Source: JAWAAW01 sp964353335 | GTDB taxonomy: Archaea; Nanobdellota; Nanobdellia; Woesearchaeales; ARS49 | Assembly: GCA_964353335.1 (NCBI GenBank) | Contig: CAYGVI010000004.1 | Span: 1 to 64,000 of the forward strand | DNA: 64,000 bases | Direction of reading: 5' to 3' | Part shown: in pieces, positions 52,750 to 61,034 of the stretch | Layout of the letters: each line of letters starts with the position of its first letter | Numbering within the stretch: position 1 is the first letter of the stretch | Made by a program: the position numbers and the translations under genes | Notes under the pieces: generated by a model | Databases searched by the model: none | Told to the model about the DNA's origin: nothing | What the model saw: only the letters and a program-made list of their open reading frames with translations

Positions 52750-54243
52750 ATGAAAGAATACCTCACAGCGCACCAATTGAAGACAATCAGCTGGGAAACC
52801 ATTGAAAAATTACAGCAGCAGCGCTTTAAGGCAACAGTAAGGCACATTCTTCCTGCTGTAAAAGCATACAGGGACCTCTTCAAGGAGTACAAAGTTGACT
52901 CTTACAAGCTGGAAAAAGTGGAAGACTGGAAAAAACTCGGACTGCCATTACTAAAAAAAGCGTATTACAAGGAGCACCCTGAGGATTTCATTGCGAAAAT
53001 ACATCCAAGCCAGGCTTTCACGCAATATGAGAATTTTATGCACGAGCAGGAAAGCGCAGCAACAATCGCCCTGACACTCAAGGCAATCACAGGAAAAACA
53101 CATTTGGAAAAGGAAATAAAGGATTTTTTCATGCCAAAAATGCCTGCGTTCTCTGCAGGAACAGAAAGCGGAAGGCCAACACCTGTTTTCATCACTGCAA
53201 AACAAAAGCAGACAATGCAGTCAATACTTGAAATCGCTGCTGAACTAATAATGAGCCGGTTCAAGCCAGAAGGAACACTTGTCGGAATGAATCTGTTCCC
53301 ATATGCCCCTCATTTGGGCTGGCACGCTGTCCACATGGCTCTTGAAACAGCAGCAGATTTGAACCTTTCAACAGCAGCAGGAGGGGCAATTTCAACAGAA
53401 AGACTTGTTGAAATGGCAGAAGTCTTCAAGGCAAACATTTTCGCAGGAATGAGCACTTATCTGAGAAACCGCTGGCTTGATGTTGCAATACAAAAGAAAA
53501 TCACCCTGCCTGAAAAAGTGTTGTTCATCAATGGCGCTGACAAAATGTATGAGCCTGAAAGAAACAAGATAGCAGAACTGGCTAAAAAGCTCGGAGTAAA
53601 GCAGGCAGTTGTGCTTGACTTCTTCGGAGCAAGCGAATTCAAAGAGGACATAATGCCAGAATGCGCCCCAGGAACAGGATTTCACCACATTGCGCCATTG
53701 TCAAACATAATTCGCACTGTAAAAGCAGACAGCACAGCAAAATCAGGCTGGATTGAAGACTGGGACTTTGTACATCCTGCAGAAGGGGGCTATGGGGTCA
53801 TCTGGAACACAGACGGCGCAGGCACACTACTGGAAGGCTATTTAGTCGGCGATGTTTATGACCATATAACCTCAGTTCCCTGCAAGAAATGTGGGTTAAA
53901 TGTTGAAAGAATATTTGATGTGAGCAGGATAAAAGACACAGAAGCACAGCTAAAGCTCACAGGAATGGTTGAAGCAAAGGTAAAAGGCACAAGAATCAAC
54001 CTTGTGGCAATAAGGGATGCCCTGCTGAAGCTTCCAGAAGTTGCAGAAACACAGGTTATTGCCCGCAAGGCCCAGCTTATTCTCCACATAGCGCCAAAAA
54101 CATCAAGAAAATCAGCAGAACCCAAAGTAGAAGCTGCAATCAGGCGCTTAATGCTCGAAGTAACGCCCAAGATAGAATACGTAGCATTAGACAAGCTTAC
54201 AAAAGAAAACGGCTTTAAGTTCAAGGGAATTATAATTGAATAA
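52750..54243 (+). CDS. PaaK-like AMP-forming acyl-CoA ligase family protein
   Basis: A 497-residue member of the adenylate-forming (ANL) superfamily, closest in pattern to phenylacetate-CoA ligase. The ATP loop is FSAGTESGRPTPVF, the middle motif is VLDFFGASEFKE, and the C-terminal part has YLVGDVYDHIT, CKKCGLNVERI (a CxxC pair), LKLTGMVEAKVKGTRIN, and KENGFKFKGII with the terminal Lys region. Likely forms an acyl-adenylate and thioester. It follows the PlsC-like gene by 1 nt and so probably works in the same pathway. The actual carboxylic acid substrate is unknown. Confidence 0.85.
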   Translation: MKEYLTAHQLKTISWETIEKLQQQRFKATVRHILPAVKAYRDLFKEYKVDSYKLEKVEDWKKLGLPLLKKAYYKEHPEDFIAKIHPSQAFTQYENFMHEQESAATIALTLKAITGKTHLEKEIKDFFMPKMPAFSAGTESGRPTPVFITAKQKQTMQSILEIAAELIMSRFKPEGTLVGMNLFPYAPHLGWHAVHMALETAADLNLSTAAGGAISTERLVEMAEVFKANIFAGMSTYLRNRWLDVAIQKKITLPEKVLFINGADKMYEPERNKIAELAKKLGVKQAVVLDFFGASEFKEDIMPECAPGTGFHHIAPLSNIIRTVKADSTAKSGWIEDWDFVHPAEGGYGVIWNTDGAGTLLEGYLVGDVYDHITSVPCKKCGLNVERIFDVSRIKDTEAQLKLTGMVEAKVKGTRINLVAIRDALLKLPEVAETQVIARKAQLILHIAPKTSRKSAEPKVEAAIRRLMLEVTPKIEYVALDKLTKENGFKFKGIIIE

Positions 54244-54253
54244 AAAATAAAAA

Positions 54254-54706
54254 TCAGCGCTTCTTCTTTCTTCCGCGCTTTGGCTTTGACTCCTTGTATG
54301 TGACTTCTGCTGCAGGCTCCTCAACATACGGCTCAACTTGCGGAGCTTCCCCTGCAGGCGCTGAACTCACGACCGAGGGCACTGAATCGTTAATGGAAAG
54401 CACTGAGACAAGCATTCCAAAGATGTTCACGATTATCAACAGCACAAATGTCACGAATGCAGGCACGTTTACAAAAAGGAACACTGCGTTAGCCAGCAAA
54501 AGCGAGAACAGTATTGTCGCGAAAGGCCAGCTCCACCTTGACTCTGCTGCAACGCCAATAAGCGCGATTATTGAAAGAAGTATTCCGACAACGATAATCA
54601 CGAGCTCAAGGACTGCATACTGCTCCATCTTGCTCTCGAGAAAAATAGTGCCGATAAAGCTCAGCACCAATGTCGCCATTATGACCAAAACTCTTCCGAT
54701 TCCCAT
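54254..54706 (-). CDS. Four-helix membrane protein with basic tail (150 aa)
   Basis: Unrecognised integral membrane protein. Four hydrophobic segments (about 2-22, 28-50, 58-80 and 82-102) are followed by an acidic, Pro-rich cytoplasmic region and a basic tail, KPKRGRKKKR. The ATG at 54706 with GGGGTGTGAG upstream is preferred over a GTG at 54724. It converges with the ligase gene. The basic tail could contact nucleic acid or ribosomes; this is inference only. Confidence 0.72.
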   Translation of the reverse strand: MGIGRVLVIMATLVLSFIGTIFLESKMEQYAVLELVIIVVGILLSIIALIGVAAESRWSWPFATILFSLLLANAVFLFVNVPAFVTFVLLIIVNIFGMLVSVLSINDSVPSVVSSAPAGEAPQVEPYVEEPAAEVTYKESKPKRGRKKKR

Positions 54707-54787
54707 TTCTCTCACACCCCACACTGTAATAAAGCGGTAAAAACCAAGTCCATATAAAAAGTTTTCTATTCTGGAGTAGTGACGGAA

Positions 54788-55135
54788 CTAGAATTCGTCT
54801 GTCTCGAGCGACTTCAACATCCCTTTCTTCCTCAAAACATCTGCCTGGTGGGGCTTGTACTTGAACACGACATCTCCTTTCGTATCGCCTGAAAGCTCCC
54901 AGGGCTCAATCAAAAGAACATCTCCCTCTCGAATCCACAATTTGCGCTTTAACCGTCCTGGAATCCTGCAAATCCTTGGCTTTCCGTCAAGGCACTTAAC
55001 CTTCATTCTTGAACCGCCAACGCGCTGCATGCAAAGCCCGATAACCTGCCTTCCCCTTGGCAGCGGAGTGCGGCGGATATCCTCCTCCATCATCTGCTGC
55101 CTTTCTTCTGCGCTAAGCGGCTTCTTGTGTTCCAT
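54788..55135 (-). CDS. eif1A: Translation initiation factor aIF1A
   Basis: OB-fold initiation factor that binds the 30S A site during start-codon selection. The 115-residue protein has a basic N terminus (RRTPLPRGRQVIGLC) and the OB core with KVKCLDGKPRICRIPGRLKRKLWIREGDVLLIEPWE, canonical for the family. A TATA (CTTTTAAACC, about 55159-55168) lies 24-33 nt before the ATG, so it is probably leaderless. Confidence 0.97.
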   Translation of the reverse strand: MEHKKPLSAEERQQMMEEDIRRTPLPRGRQVIGLCMQRVGGSRMKVKCLDGKPRICRIPGRLKRKLWIREGDVLLIEPWELSGDTKGDVVFKYKPHQADVLRKKGMLKSLETDEF

Positions 55136-55196
55136 TAAGACGTAAAAGACAGGAGACGGTTTAAAAGCCTTTGCATGAAGCTGTAATAATAAAGGG

Positions 55197-55347
55197 CGCC
55201 GGCGCCGGGAGTGTCAAGCCTCCGATTTGTCGCCAACAACCGAAAGCTATTTGAACCCGGATGCCTTTTCAGGCACCAGCGGCTGAGGCTGGCGACGTTA
55301 CCTTTACGCCTACGCCGGCGTTGTCGAGGGACAAAACCCTCGCCAAC
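55197..55347. other. Highly structured spacer (possible ncRNA or compound palindrome)
   Basis: The 354-nt gap between aIF1A and fabH holds nested complementary segments: CGCCGGCG (55197-55204) with CGCCGGCG (55313-55320); GGAG/CTCC (55208-55211 / 55220-55223); GTCGCCA/TGGCGAC (55229-55235 / 55290-55296) enclosing TGCCT/AGGCA; and CGAGGG/CCCTCG (55325-55330 / 55337-55342) extended by GTTG/CAAC. TCGCCAACA occurs twice (55230 and 55340). No protein-coding signal. Another 7-bp hairpin, AATCCGC/GCGGATT, lies near 55388-55413. The strand is uncertain. Confidence 0.55.
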
Positions 55348-55489
55348 ATTTAGTATTTCTTTGGAATTAACATACTTTTCTGCTTAAAATCCGCAATTCT
55401 TCCGGGCGGATTGCAAAAATTACCAAAACTGCAGGAATCTTTCCGAAAAACAAGCCATTTTCAGAAAATTTTGCGCTTCTGCCGGATTC

Positions 55490-56488
55490 TCAAAGAATCA
55501 TCACATTGACGCCCCAAGTGAAGCCCGCGCCCATATCGACTTTCACTATCAAGTCGCCTTCTTTGACAATGCCTTCTTTGCGCGCTTCGTGGATGCAATT
55601 CGCACTAGAGCCTGCAGATGTATTGCCGTATTCTCTTGTCTTATGGTAGAACTTCCCCTCTATCTCTTTCTCAGGAATGCCTGTCTTTTTAGCCAGCTTT
55701 CTAATGCAGGCAGTAATAATCCGCCCATTTGCATTGTGCGGTGCAACCAGTTTTACATCCGCCAGAGTGTAATTTGTCTTTTCCAGCACATTGAGAATTG
55801 TGTCAGGAATAACTTCCACTGCTAATTCGAAAACCTTCCTTCCGTCCATTTCAATCTTGTACTGGTCATTAAGCGTAATCAGGCCGCGGTATTGGCTGTC
55901 GCAATAGAGCCCGCCGCCCGGGATTGGAATAATTCCCGGCTTGTCGCCTGCCTCCAGTATCCACGTGCACGCAAGATCGCCAAACAGGATGCAGGTGTTG
56001 CGGTCCTTGTAATCAACAACGTCGCTCATCTTGTCAGCGCCGACAAGCGCGATTGTCTTGTGTATTCCTGCGCGGATTAAGCCGTCTGCTACCTGCAAGC
56101 CTGTTGTAAATGAAGTGCATCCTGCCTGTATGTCCATTATTCCGCAAGTCAAAGGCGCTTTAACATACGAATGGATGTGCGCCGCAGAAGGGGGAAAATC
56201 TTTTTTTCGCGTGTTTGTGCAGCAGATAATCATCCCCAGGTCGCGGGCATCTGTTTTCGCATCTTCCAGCGATTTTTCTGTGGAAATGCCGCCCATTGAT
56301 CCGGGTGATTCATCAGGGCGTGCAATCCTGCGCGTCTCTATCCCTGTGCGTTCGATAATCCACGCGTTATTGGTCCATTGGGAAGGGTCATCTGGATGCG
56401 CATCTTTCAGCATCTTTTCCAGGTCTGCGTTTGTCAGAACTCTTTCAGGAAGATAGTTGGCTGTCCCTGCAATCCTTGCGTAAACCAT
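55490..56488 (-). CDS. fabH: Beta-ketoacyl-ACP synthase III-like (FabH-type) protein
   Basis: Thiolase-fold condensing enzyme, 332 residues. The catalytic triad of FabH is in place: C124 in IQAGCTSF, H251 in APHNANGRI, N289 in YGNTSAGS. RTGIETRRIA and EMDGRKVFELAVEVIP are also FabH hallmarks; archaeal HMG-CoA synthase lacks this pattern. It may prime fatty-acid or polyketide chains, unusual in an archaeon. A TATA (CTTTAAATAAATC, about 56508-56520) lies about 20-32 nt upstream. No fabF, fabG or acpP is visible in the window. It is divergent from sppA across an 83-nt spacer with both TATA boxes. Confidence 0.88.
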   Translation of the reverse strand: MVYARIAGTANYLPERVLTNADLEKMLKDAHPDDPSQWTNNAWIIERTGIETRRIARPDESPGSMGGISTEKSLEDAKTDARDLGMIICCTNTRKKDFPPSAAHIHSYVKAPLTCGIMDIQAGCTSFTTGLQVADGLIRAGIHKTIALVGADKMSDVVDYKDRNTCILFGDLACTWILEAGDKPGIIPIPGGGLYCDSQYRGLITLNDQYKIEMDGRKVFELAVEVIPDTILNVLEKTNYTLADVKLVAPHNANGRIITACIRKLAKKTGIPEKEIEGKFYHKTREYGNTSAGSSANCIHEARKEGIVKEGDLIVKVDMGAGFTWGVNVMIL

Positions 56489-56507
56489 ACTGCAGGGTGC
56501 AATAGTG

Positions 56508-56549
56508 ATTTATTTAAAGTTTCACATTGACAATAGCAGACTTTATAAA
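56508..56549. promoter_or_regulatory. Divergent core promoters for fabH and sppA
   Basis: TATA elements CTTTAAATAAATC (56508-56520, minus) and CTTTATAAAC (about 56540-56549, plus) lie each about 20-32 nt before the respective start codons. The starts were chosen partly on this spacing. Confidence 0.62.
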
Positions 56550-56571
56550 CAGGTTAAGCGCCCTCAAATGT

Positions 56572-57516
56572 ATGGCAAAGAAAGAGGGAGAGAGCGGATT
56601 TGTTACAGTGTTCAAGGTTATTGGCGCTGTCTTTGGCGCGCTTGTGAGCCTGATTTTCTTTGCCATTGTGATTTTCTTCGTAATCGCATTGTTCTTCCCA
56701 AGCCAGAACATACTTGGCGGAAACATCGCTGTTGTTCCAATCAAGGGAGTGATTTCAACAGGGGACAATGCAGACCTGTTCGGCGGAAAGGGAACGCCGT
56801 CAGAAGACATAGTTGGCTGGATAAAGTCAGCTGACAAGGATGAAAAAACAAAGGCAATACTGCTTGAGATTGACAGCCCTGGCGGAAGCCCTGTTGCATC
56901 AGAGGAAATAGCAACAGCAGTGAAAAACGCAAACAAGACAGTTGTCGCAGTCATCAGGGAAACAGGCGCATCTGGCGCATTCTGGGTCGCCACAGCAGCT
57001 GATTATGTCTTTGCGAGCAGGATGTCATTGACAGGAAGCATAGGAGTAACAGGCTCAAGGCTTGAATTTGCAGGATTATTGAAAGACTACAATATCACAT
57101 ACCGCAAGCTCTCTGCAGGAAAGTACAAGGACGCTGGCTCGCCGTGGAATGAAATGAGCCCTGAAGAGCAGACATTGTTCCAGAAAATGCTTGACGACAT
57201 ATACTCTGACTTCATCAGCGCTGTCGCAGAGAACAGGAACCTGCCTGTTGACAAGGTGAAAGAAATCGCAACAGGCTTTGCACTCACAGGAGCCCAGGCA
57301 AAAGAGCTTGGCTTGGTAGACGCAATCGGAAACAAGGAAGACGCAACAAAGTACATTGAACAAAAGCTCAACATCACAGCAGAACTCTACGAATTCAAGG
57401 AGTCAAAGTCAGTCTTTGAGGAAATTCTCGGCATGAGCAGCTACAACATCGGCAGGGGCATAGGCACAGAACTCACAGATGCATCAGTTGAAAGCTCTCT
57501 GAAGATAACGACTTAA
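56572..57516 (+). CDS. sppA: Signal peptide peptidase SppA
   Basis: Membrane-bound serine protease that degrades signal peptides after cleavage. It is 314 residues. One membrane helix (about 17-43) is followed by the S49 domain: IDSPGGSPVASEEIA, the nucleophile Ser134 in GASGAFWVA, GSIGVTGSR, and the general-base Lys in the LSAGKYKDAGSP segment (184-186). This is the short single-domain archaeal/Gram-positive form, which assembles as a bowl-shaped oligomer. The start at 56572 (MAKKEGE) fits the TATA at about 56540-56549; the longer ORF is rejected. Its stop overlaps the convergent Dph2-like gene by 4 nt. Confidence 0.93.
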   Translation: MAKKEGESGFVTVFKVIGAVFGALVSLIFFAIVIFFVIALFFPSQNILGGNIAVVPIKGVISTGDNADLFGGKGTPSEDIVGWIKSADKDEKTKAILLEIDSPGGSPVASEEIATAVKNANKTVVAVIRETGASGAFWVATAADYVFASRMSLTGSIGVTGSRLEFAGLLKDYNITYRKLSAGKYKDAGSPWNEMSPEEQTLFQKMLDDIYSDFISAVAENRNLPVDKVKEIATGFALTGAQAKELGLVDAIGNKEDATKYIEQKLNITAELYEFKESKSVFEEILGMSSYNIGRGIGTELTDASVESSLKITT

Positions 57517-58205
57517 TCCAATCCCTTAGTCCCCATCCAAATAGGAGCTTCGTAGCCTTCTGGAATGTGCGGAAATTTCAAGATTCCTGCTGAAACAAGG
57601 TCATTTATGTTAACTATGCCTGCCTTTTGGTCATCCATTCGCGGGCAGGCAGTGTTAACCCAGCAGTCAATGAAATTAAAGTCCTCCAAATAACGGAAAT
57701 CAAATGTGTCACAGACAAAAATAAAGTATTCCTTGTCCCCTTTCTTCTTTAATTGCAGTGCCCTCTGCAGGTTTTTCTGCCCTGGCTTTGTGCTGACAAT
57801 AATTCCAACGCGTTTTGCTGTCAAAAACTTCAAGACAGCGCCTTTCCTTGACTTTGCATACGCCTCAACTTCCTTTATGTCAAGCTCTTTGAACTCAGAA
57901 GTGTAAGGATTAAAGCAAAACACAGGCTTGCCAGACTGCAAAGCAACATTAATCGGATGAAACACGCCAGAGCCAATAAAGAGAAACGCATCAACCTTAG
58001 AAACAAGCTTCAAAGCCATAGCAGCATTGCATCCAAGCACCTGCCCGCCTGCAACAGAGCCGGGAACCTGCTTTACAATCGCAGGAATCTGATTGGCAAA
58101 CTGAATACTTGCAACAACACCAACCTTCTTTGGCAGTTTCTTGGCAACAGAAGAAGGAATAACCACCTTTCTTGTGCTGTGGGCGTGGATAAATAATGTT
58201 TTCAT
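57513..58205 (-). CDS. Dph2-like diphthamide synthesis protein lacking domain 1
   Basis: Resembles archaeal Dph2, a radical [4Fe-4S] enzyme that transfers 3-amino-3-carboxypropyl from SAM to the diphthamide histidine of aEF2. It is 230 residues against about 330-340. Two of the three cluster Cys contexts are seen: GGQVLGCNAA and WVNTACPRM; the N-terminal domain with the first Cys is absent. The other motifs (FIGSGVFHPI; FNPYTSEFK; GIIVSTKPGQ) are family-like. The start at 58205 (MKTLFIHAH) is preferred over 58211 because of the TATA (TTTATAAACC, about 58226-58236). Whether a separate domain-1 gene exists elsewhere is not known. Confidence 0.82.
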   Translation of the reverse strand: MKTLFIHAHSTRKVVIPSSVAKKLPKKVGVVASIQFANQIPAIVKQVPGSVAGGQVLGCNAAMALKLVSKVDAFLFIGSGVFHPINVALQSGKPVFCFNPYTSEFKELDIKEVEAYAKSRKGAVLKFLTAKRVGIIVSTKPGQKNLQRALQLKKKGDKEYFIFVCDTFDFRYLEDFNFIDCWVNTACPRMDDQKAGIVNINDLVSAGILKFPHIPEGYEAPIWMGTKGLD

Positions 58206-58242
58206 CGCCATAAGAATGCAGAACAGGGTTTATAAAACTGCC

Positions 58243-58725
58243 TCAACCAAGCGAAATCAGGTGGTCAAGGCTTTCCCTAAACTCCTTTATTGTTGCCTTG
58301 TCATAATTTTGTGGAGATCCGAGCGCATAATCAAAGAGGTTTGCAAAAAATTTCTTTCTCGCGGCGAGATATCTTGGCAAATCACTTTCTACAAGAACAA
58401 TTCTCGCGACACCAAGCTCCTGCTTCAGGGCGTCAACGCATTTTAATTTATTGTCAACCCCTGGCTCAACAACCTCAACATATTCGTGAAAAGCCCAAAG
58501 CGGCCTGAATGCTGTTTCAACCTGGGAGCTTACGCCAATAACATAGCTATCATCTTTTTTCCCTGCCAGGACAAGCGCAAAGCATTCAAGGGCAGGATTG
58601 CGTTCCTGGGGGACATCAAAGAAACTGAATTCCTTTCTGCCAAGCTCAACAGCATGCTTGCGGTAATTTAGATTTGCGAAAGTATCCCTGAATTTATTTA
58701 CTTCCTCCCTTGTGTAAACTTTCAT
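58243..58725 (-). CDS. Unknown protein (160 aa)
   Basis: Unrecognised soluble alpha/beta protein (FSFFDVPQERNPALECFALVLAGKK; AFRPLWAFHEYVEV). Its ATG overlaps the stop of the upstream exonuclease gene (ATGA), so the start at 58725 is well supported and it is probably co-translated with the exonuclease. Confidence 0.72.
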   Translation of the reverse strand: MKVYTREEVNKFRDTFANLNYRKHAVELGRKEFSFFDVPQERNPALECFALVLAGKKDDSYVIGVSSQVETAFRPLWAFHEYVEVVEPGVDNKLKCVDALKQELGVARIVLVESDLPRYLAARKKFFANLFDYALGSPQNYDKATIKEFRESLDHLISLG

Positions 58726-59489
58726 AGAGAATATCTGTGTTTGCCATTTATAAAAGTTCGTGCCCAAAGCTCCCTGACAGCATAATCCGCCAAAGGCTTC
58801 AAATTAACAATATCCTCCTCATTGTACTTAATCAATTTGTTCAGAAAATCAGTGTCTTTTGTTGACTTGAACTGCTCCCACAAATAAACAGCATCACTTC
58901 CAGAAATCCCTTCCACTTCCTCTGCCCTTTTGATGCCGCGCTCTTTCTCAATTGCTTTCAAGCCGCCAGTAAGCCCAATGCGAGCACAAACGTGCCTTAA
59001 GTCAACGTGAGGCTTGTTAATCTGGAAGCCAAAGAACTTTTCAATAACTGGTAAATCAAAACTGCTTCCATTGAAAGTCACAATCATCTTGCTCTTTTGC
59101 AGTTCTTTCTCAATCAAAGCCCTGTCAAGGTTATAGCCGCGGACAAATGTCTTTGTTTCATTGCCGTCATACAAACCGATAACAGTAATTGAGCCATAAT
59201 AGCCATTTGTCTCAATATCCAAAAACACAGCTTCATCGCGGAAATTGTCATACAGGCGCCACTGCTCAGAAAGAGGCAAACTCTTTGACAAATAGTTCAG
59301 GTTCTCGTTCCACAATTCTGCCTTGAACTCGTGAATTTTCGCGTTTGCGCTCTCCTTGCGCTCAGGCGAAAAGCCAGCGACCTTTTTTGCCTCAACAAAA
59401 GCCTGCCAGTCAGGAATTCCCTGGGACCAAATCTTCTGCTCAGTAGCCGCCCTGACCTTGGGAAGAAAAAGGAAAGTGTTTCTTAGCAT
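58722..59489 (-). CDS. RNase H-like 3'-5' exonuclease domain protein
   Basis: A 255-residue protein with a DEDD-type RNase H fold (COG3359/RNase_H_2 pattern). An N-terminal helical region is followed by strand 1 FLDIETNG with the first two acidic ligands, ITVIGLYDG, IVTFNGSSFDLPVIEKFF with another Asp, and YNEEDIVNLKPLADYA with the final Asp. Such proteins are predicted nucleases, some in DNA metabolism. It is coupled by a 4-nt overlap to the downstream unknown gene. Confidence 0.85.
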   Translation of the reverse strand: MLRNTFLFLPKVRAATEQKIWSQGIPDWQAFVEAKKVAGFSPERKESANAKIHEFKAELWNENLNYLSKSLPLSEQWRLYDNFRDEAVFLDIETNGYYGSITVIGLYDGNETKTFVRGYNLDRALIEKELQKSKMIVTFNGSSFDLPVIEKFFGFQINKPHVDLRHVCARIGLTGGLKAIEKERGIKRAEEVEGISGSDAVYLWEQFKSTKDTDFLNKLIKYNEEDIVNLKPLADYAVRELWARTFINGKHRYSL

Positions 59490-59584
59490 TGCAGTAAAAA
59501 CCCAGCTTCTGCTTAAAAAATCTCAGCATCCCTGTCCAGTGAACAGTGCCAAGCTATAAAAGTAAAGGGCAATACGCGTTTGGC

Positions 59585-60199
59585 ATGGACTACAAGCAGG
59601 AAACAATAAAGTGCTATGACATTCACGCGCTTATGCTGAACAAGGCATACCACGACCACTTTTACAACTATGAGCAGGGATTTGCAGACAAGTTCCTGAG
59701 CCATCTTGGCGGCGTCAGAAGCGTGCTTGACCTTGGCTCAGGGCCTGGTTTTGCCGGAAGGCACTTTGACAATCATGGAGCCAATGTGCTTTGCGCTGAC
59801 CTTTCTGAGAAAATGGTTGAGCTTTGCCACAATAAAGGGCTCAGGGCAATACAGATGGACATAGAGGACATCTGCCTTCCTGAAAATTACTTTGACGGAA
59901 TCTGGGCATATGCCTCGCTATTACATGTTCCTAAGGCAAAAATGCCAGATGTTGCCAGCAGGATTGAGCGCATACTTATGCCAGATGGAATACTCGCTGT
60001 CGCGCTAAAAGAGGGCAAGAGCGAAGGTTTTGAGACGCGCAAAAGCCTTGGCAGCGGCAAAAGGTGGTTCAGCCATTACACAGAAGACGAGGCAAGGGAA
60101 ATGTTTGGAAACTTTGGAGTGATTGATTCCTCAAAAACACAGGTTGAAAAGATGACATTCCTTCATTTGCTGATGCGCTCTAATAAACCCAGGGAATAA
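59585..60199 (+). CDS. Class I SAM-dependent methyltransferase
   Basis: A 204-residue methyltransferase: motif I VLDLGSGPGFAGRHF, LCADLSEKMVELC after beta 2, FDGIWAYASLLHVPK (motif IV), then DGILAVALKEG. Substrate unknown. The start at 59585 (MDYKQET) is supported by a TATA (CTATAAAAGTA, about 59552-59562) 22-33 nt upstream. It overlaps the convergent ICMT-like gene by 20 nt. Confidence 0.87.
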   Translation: MDYKQETIKCYDIHALMLNKAYHDHFYNYEQGFADKFLSHLGGVRSVLDLGSGPGFAGRHFDNHGANVLCADLSEKMVELCHNKGLRAIQMDIEDICLPENYFDGIWAYASLLHVPKAKMPDVASRIERILMPDGILAVALKEGKSEGFETRKSLGSGKRWFSHYTEDEAREMFGNFGVIDSSKTQVEKMTFLHLLMRSNKPRE

Positions 60200-60785
60200 G
60201 CTTTTTCGTGCGGTTCATGTAGCTGATGTATTCCTTGCCGTACTTCTCAAGCAGTATCCTGTCACGCGAGCTCACCTTGTAGGCTGTTGCGAAAAGCAGG
60301 AGGATGGTAAACACCAGGGTGAACTTCAGCGAAAGAGTTAATGCGAGCCCTGCGATCACAAGAAGCATTGCCCAGTCGCGAGGATTCCTGATTCTCGCGT
60401 AAATGCCATTTGTTGAGTAAGGCGGAATTTCCTCTTTTGGCGCAAGAACCTGAATAAACCAGAAGAACTGCTTTCTCGCAGCCATTGCATTAATCAGGTT
60501 GTTAAGCCCGAGCAGCAAGAGCGCAATTCCAAAATAAGTCCAGTTTGTGTAATTGGTTGAAAGCACAGGATTGCCTGCCTTGATGTACTCTCCAATACCA
60601 ATGCCAAGAGTCAAAATGAAAGCAAGCCTGTAAACCCACGCGGCTTCAGGAGACATCACAGATTTCTTGTGCTTTGCCCACTGCATAACCTTTGTCCTGA
60701 ACAAAGCCCTTGCCTGCAAAAGCCTTCCAACTATCAAAAACACAAGAAAAATTCCGGTTAAAACCATCCAGATTGCGATTTTCAT
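60180..60785 (-). CDS. ICMT/PEMT-like membrane methyltransferase family protein
   Basis: A 201-residue integral membrane protein with about five hydrophobic segments. The C-terminal signature is GIYARIRNPRDWAMLLVIAG followed by RDRILLEKYGKEYISYMNRTKKLIPWV. This pattern is typical of the isoprenylcysteine carboxyl-methyltransferase/phospholipid methyltransferase family. Probably methylates a membrane lipid or prenylated group; the substrate is unknown. It lies 4 nt after a small upstream gene and is likely co-transcribed with it. Confidence 0.82.
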   Translation of the reverse strand: MKIAIWMVLTGIFLVFLIVGRLLQARALFRTKVMQWAKHKKSVMSPEAAWVYRLAFILTLGIGIGEYIKAGNPVLSTNYTNWTYFGIALLLLGLNNLINAMAARKQFFWFIQVLAPKEEIPPYSTNGIYARIRNPRDWAMLLVIAGLALTLSLKFTLVFTILLLFATAYKVSSRDRILLEKYGKEYISYMNRTKKLIPWVY

Positions 60786-60789
60786 TGTC

Positions 60790-60987
60790 TCACTTGCCTA
60801 TGAGTGTTATCAGCCTGGCATTTCTGTCCAAAACCCTGTCTGACATCAAAGCTTCTGCATTTGAGGCTTTTTTGCTACCTTCATTTGCAAGCCTGATTGC
60901 ATTGTTGGTATTGCGCAATGCCTCGCTGGCGTTTTGAAATAGCCTCTCAATAAGGTTTCGGTCTTCCATGCTTAATCCACTTGCCAT
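60790..60987 (-). CDS. Small helical protein upstream of the ICMT-like gene (65 aa)
   Basis: Unrecognised, all-helical and Asn/Ala-rich (ASEALRNTNNAIRLANEGSKKASNAEAL). Good expression signals: a TATA (TTATATACTC, about 61020-61029) and a GAGGTGAGC ribosome site directly before the ATG. Its stop is 4 nt before the ICMT-like gene. Confidence 0.68.
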   Translation of the reverse strand: MASGLSMEDRNLIERLFQNASEALRNTNNAIRLANEGSKKASNAEALMSDRVLDRNARLITLIGK

Positions 60988-61034
60988 GTGCTCACCTCAA
61001 ACCAAGCAGAATTCTAAGAGTATATAATCTTTTC

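Noticed and set aside
55197..55347. Possible tRNA (GGGTTCAAAT-like string and a D-arm-like loop on the minus strand)
   Set aside because: The T-loop string has no pairing stem, and the acceptor-like CGCCGGCG arms enclose about 110 nt with no valid anticodon arm; an intron-containing tRNA could not be folded.
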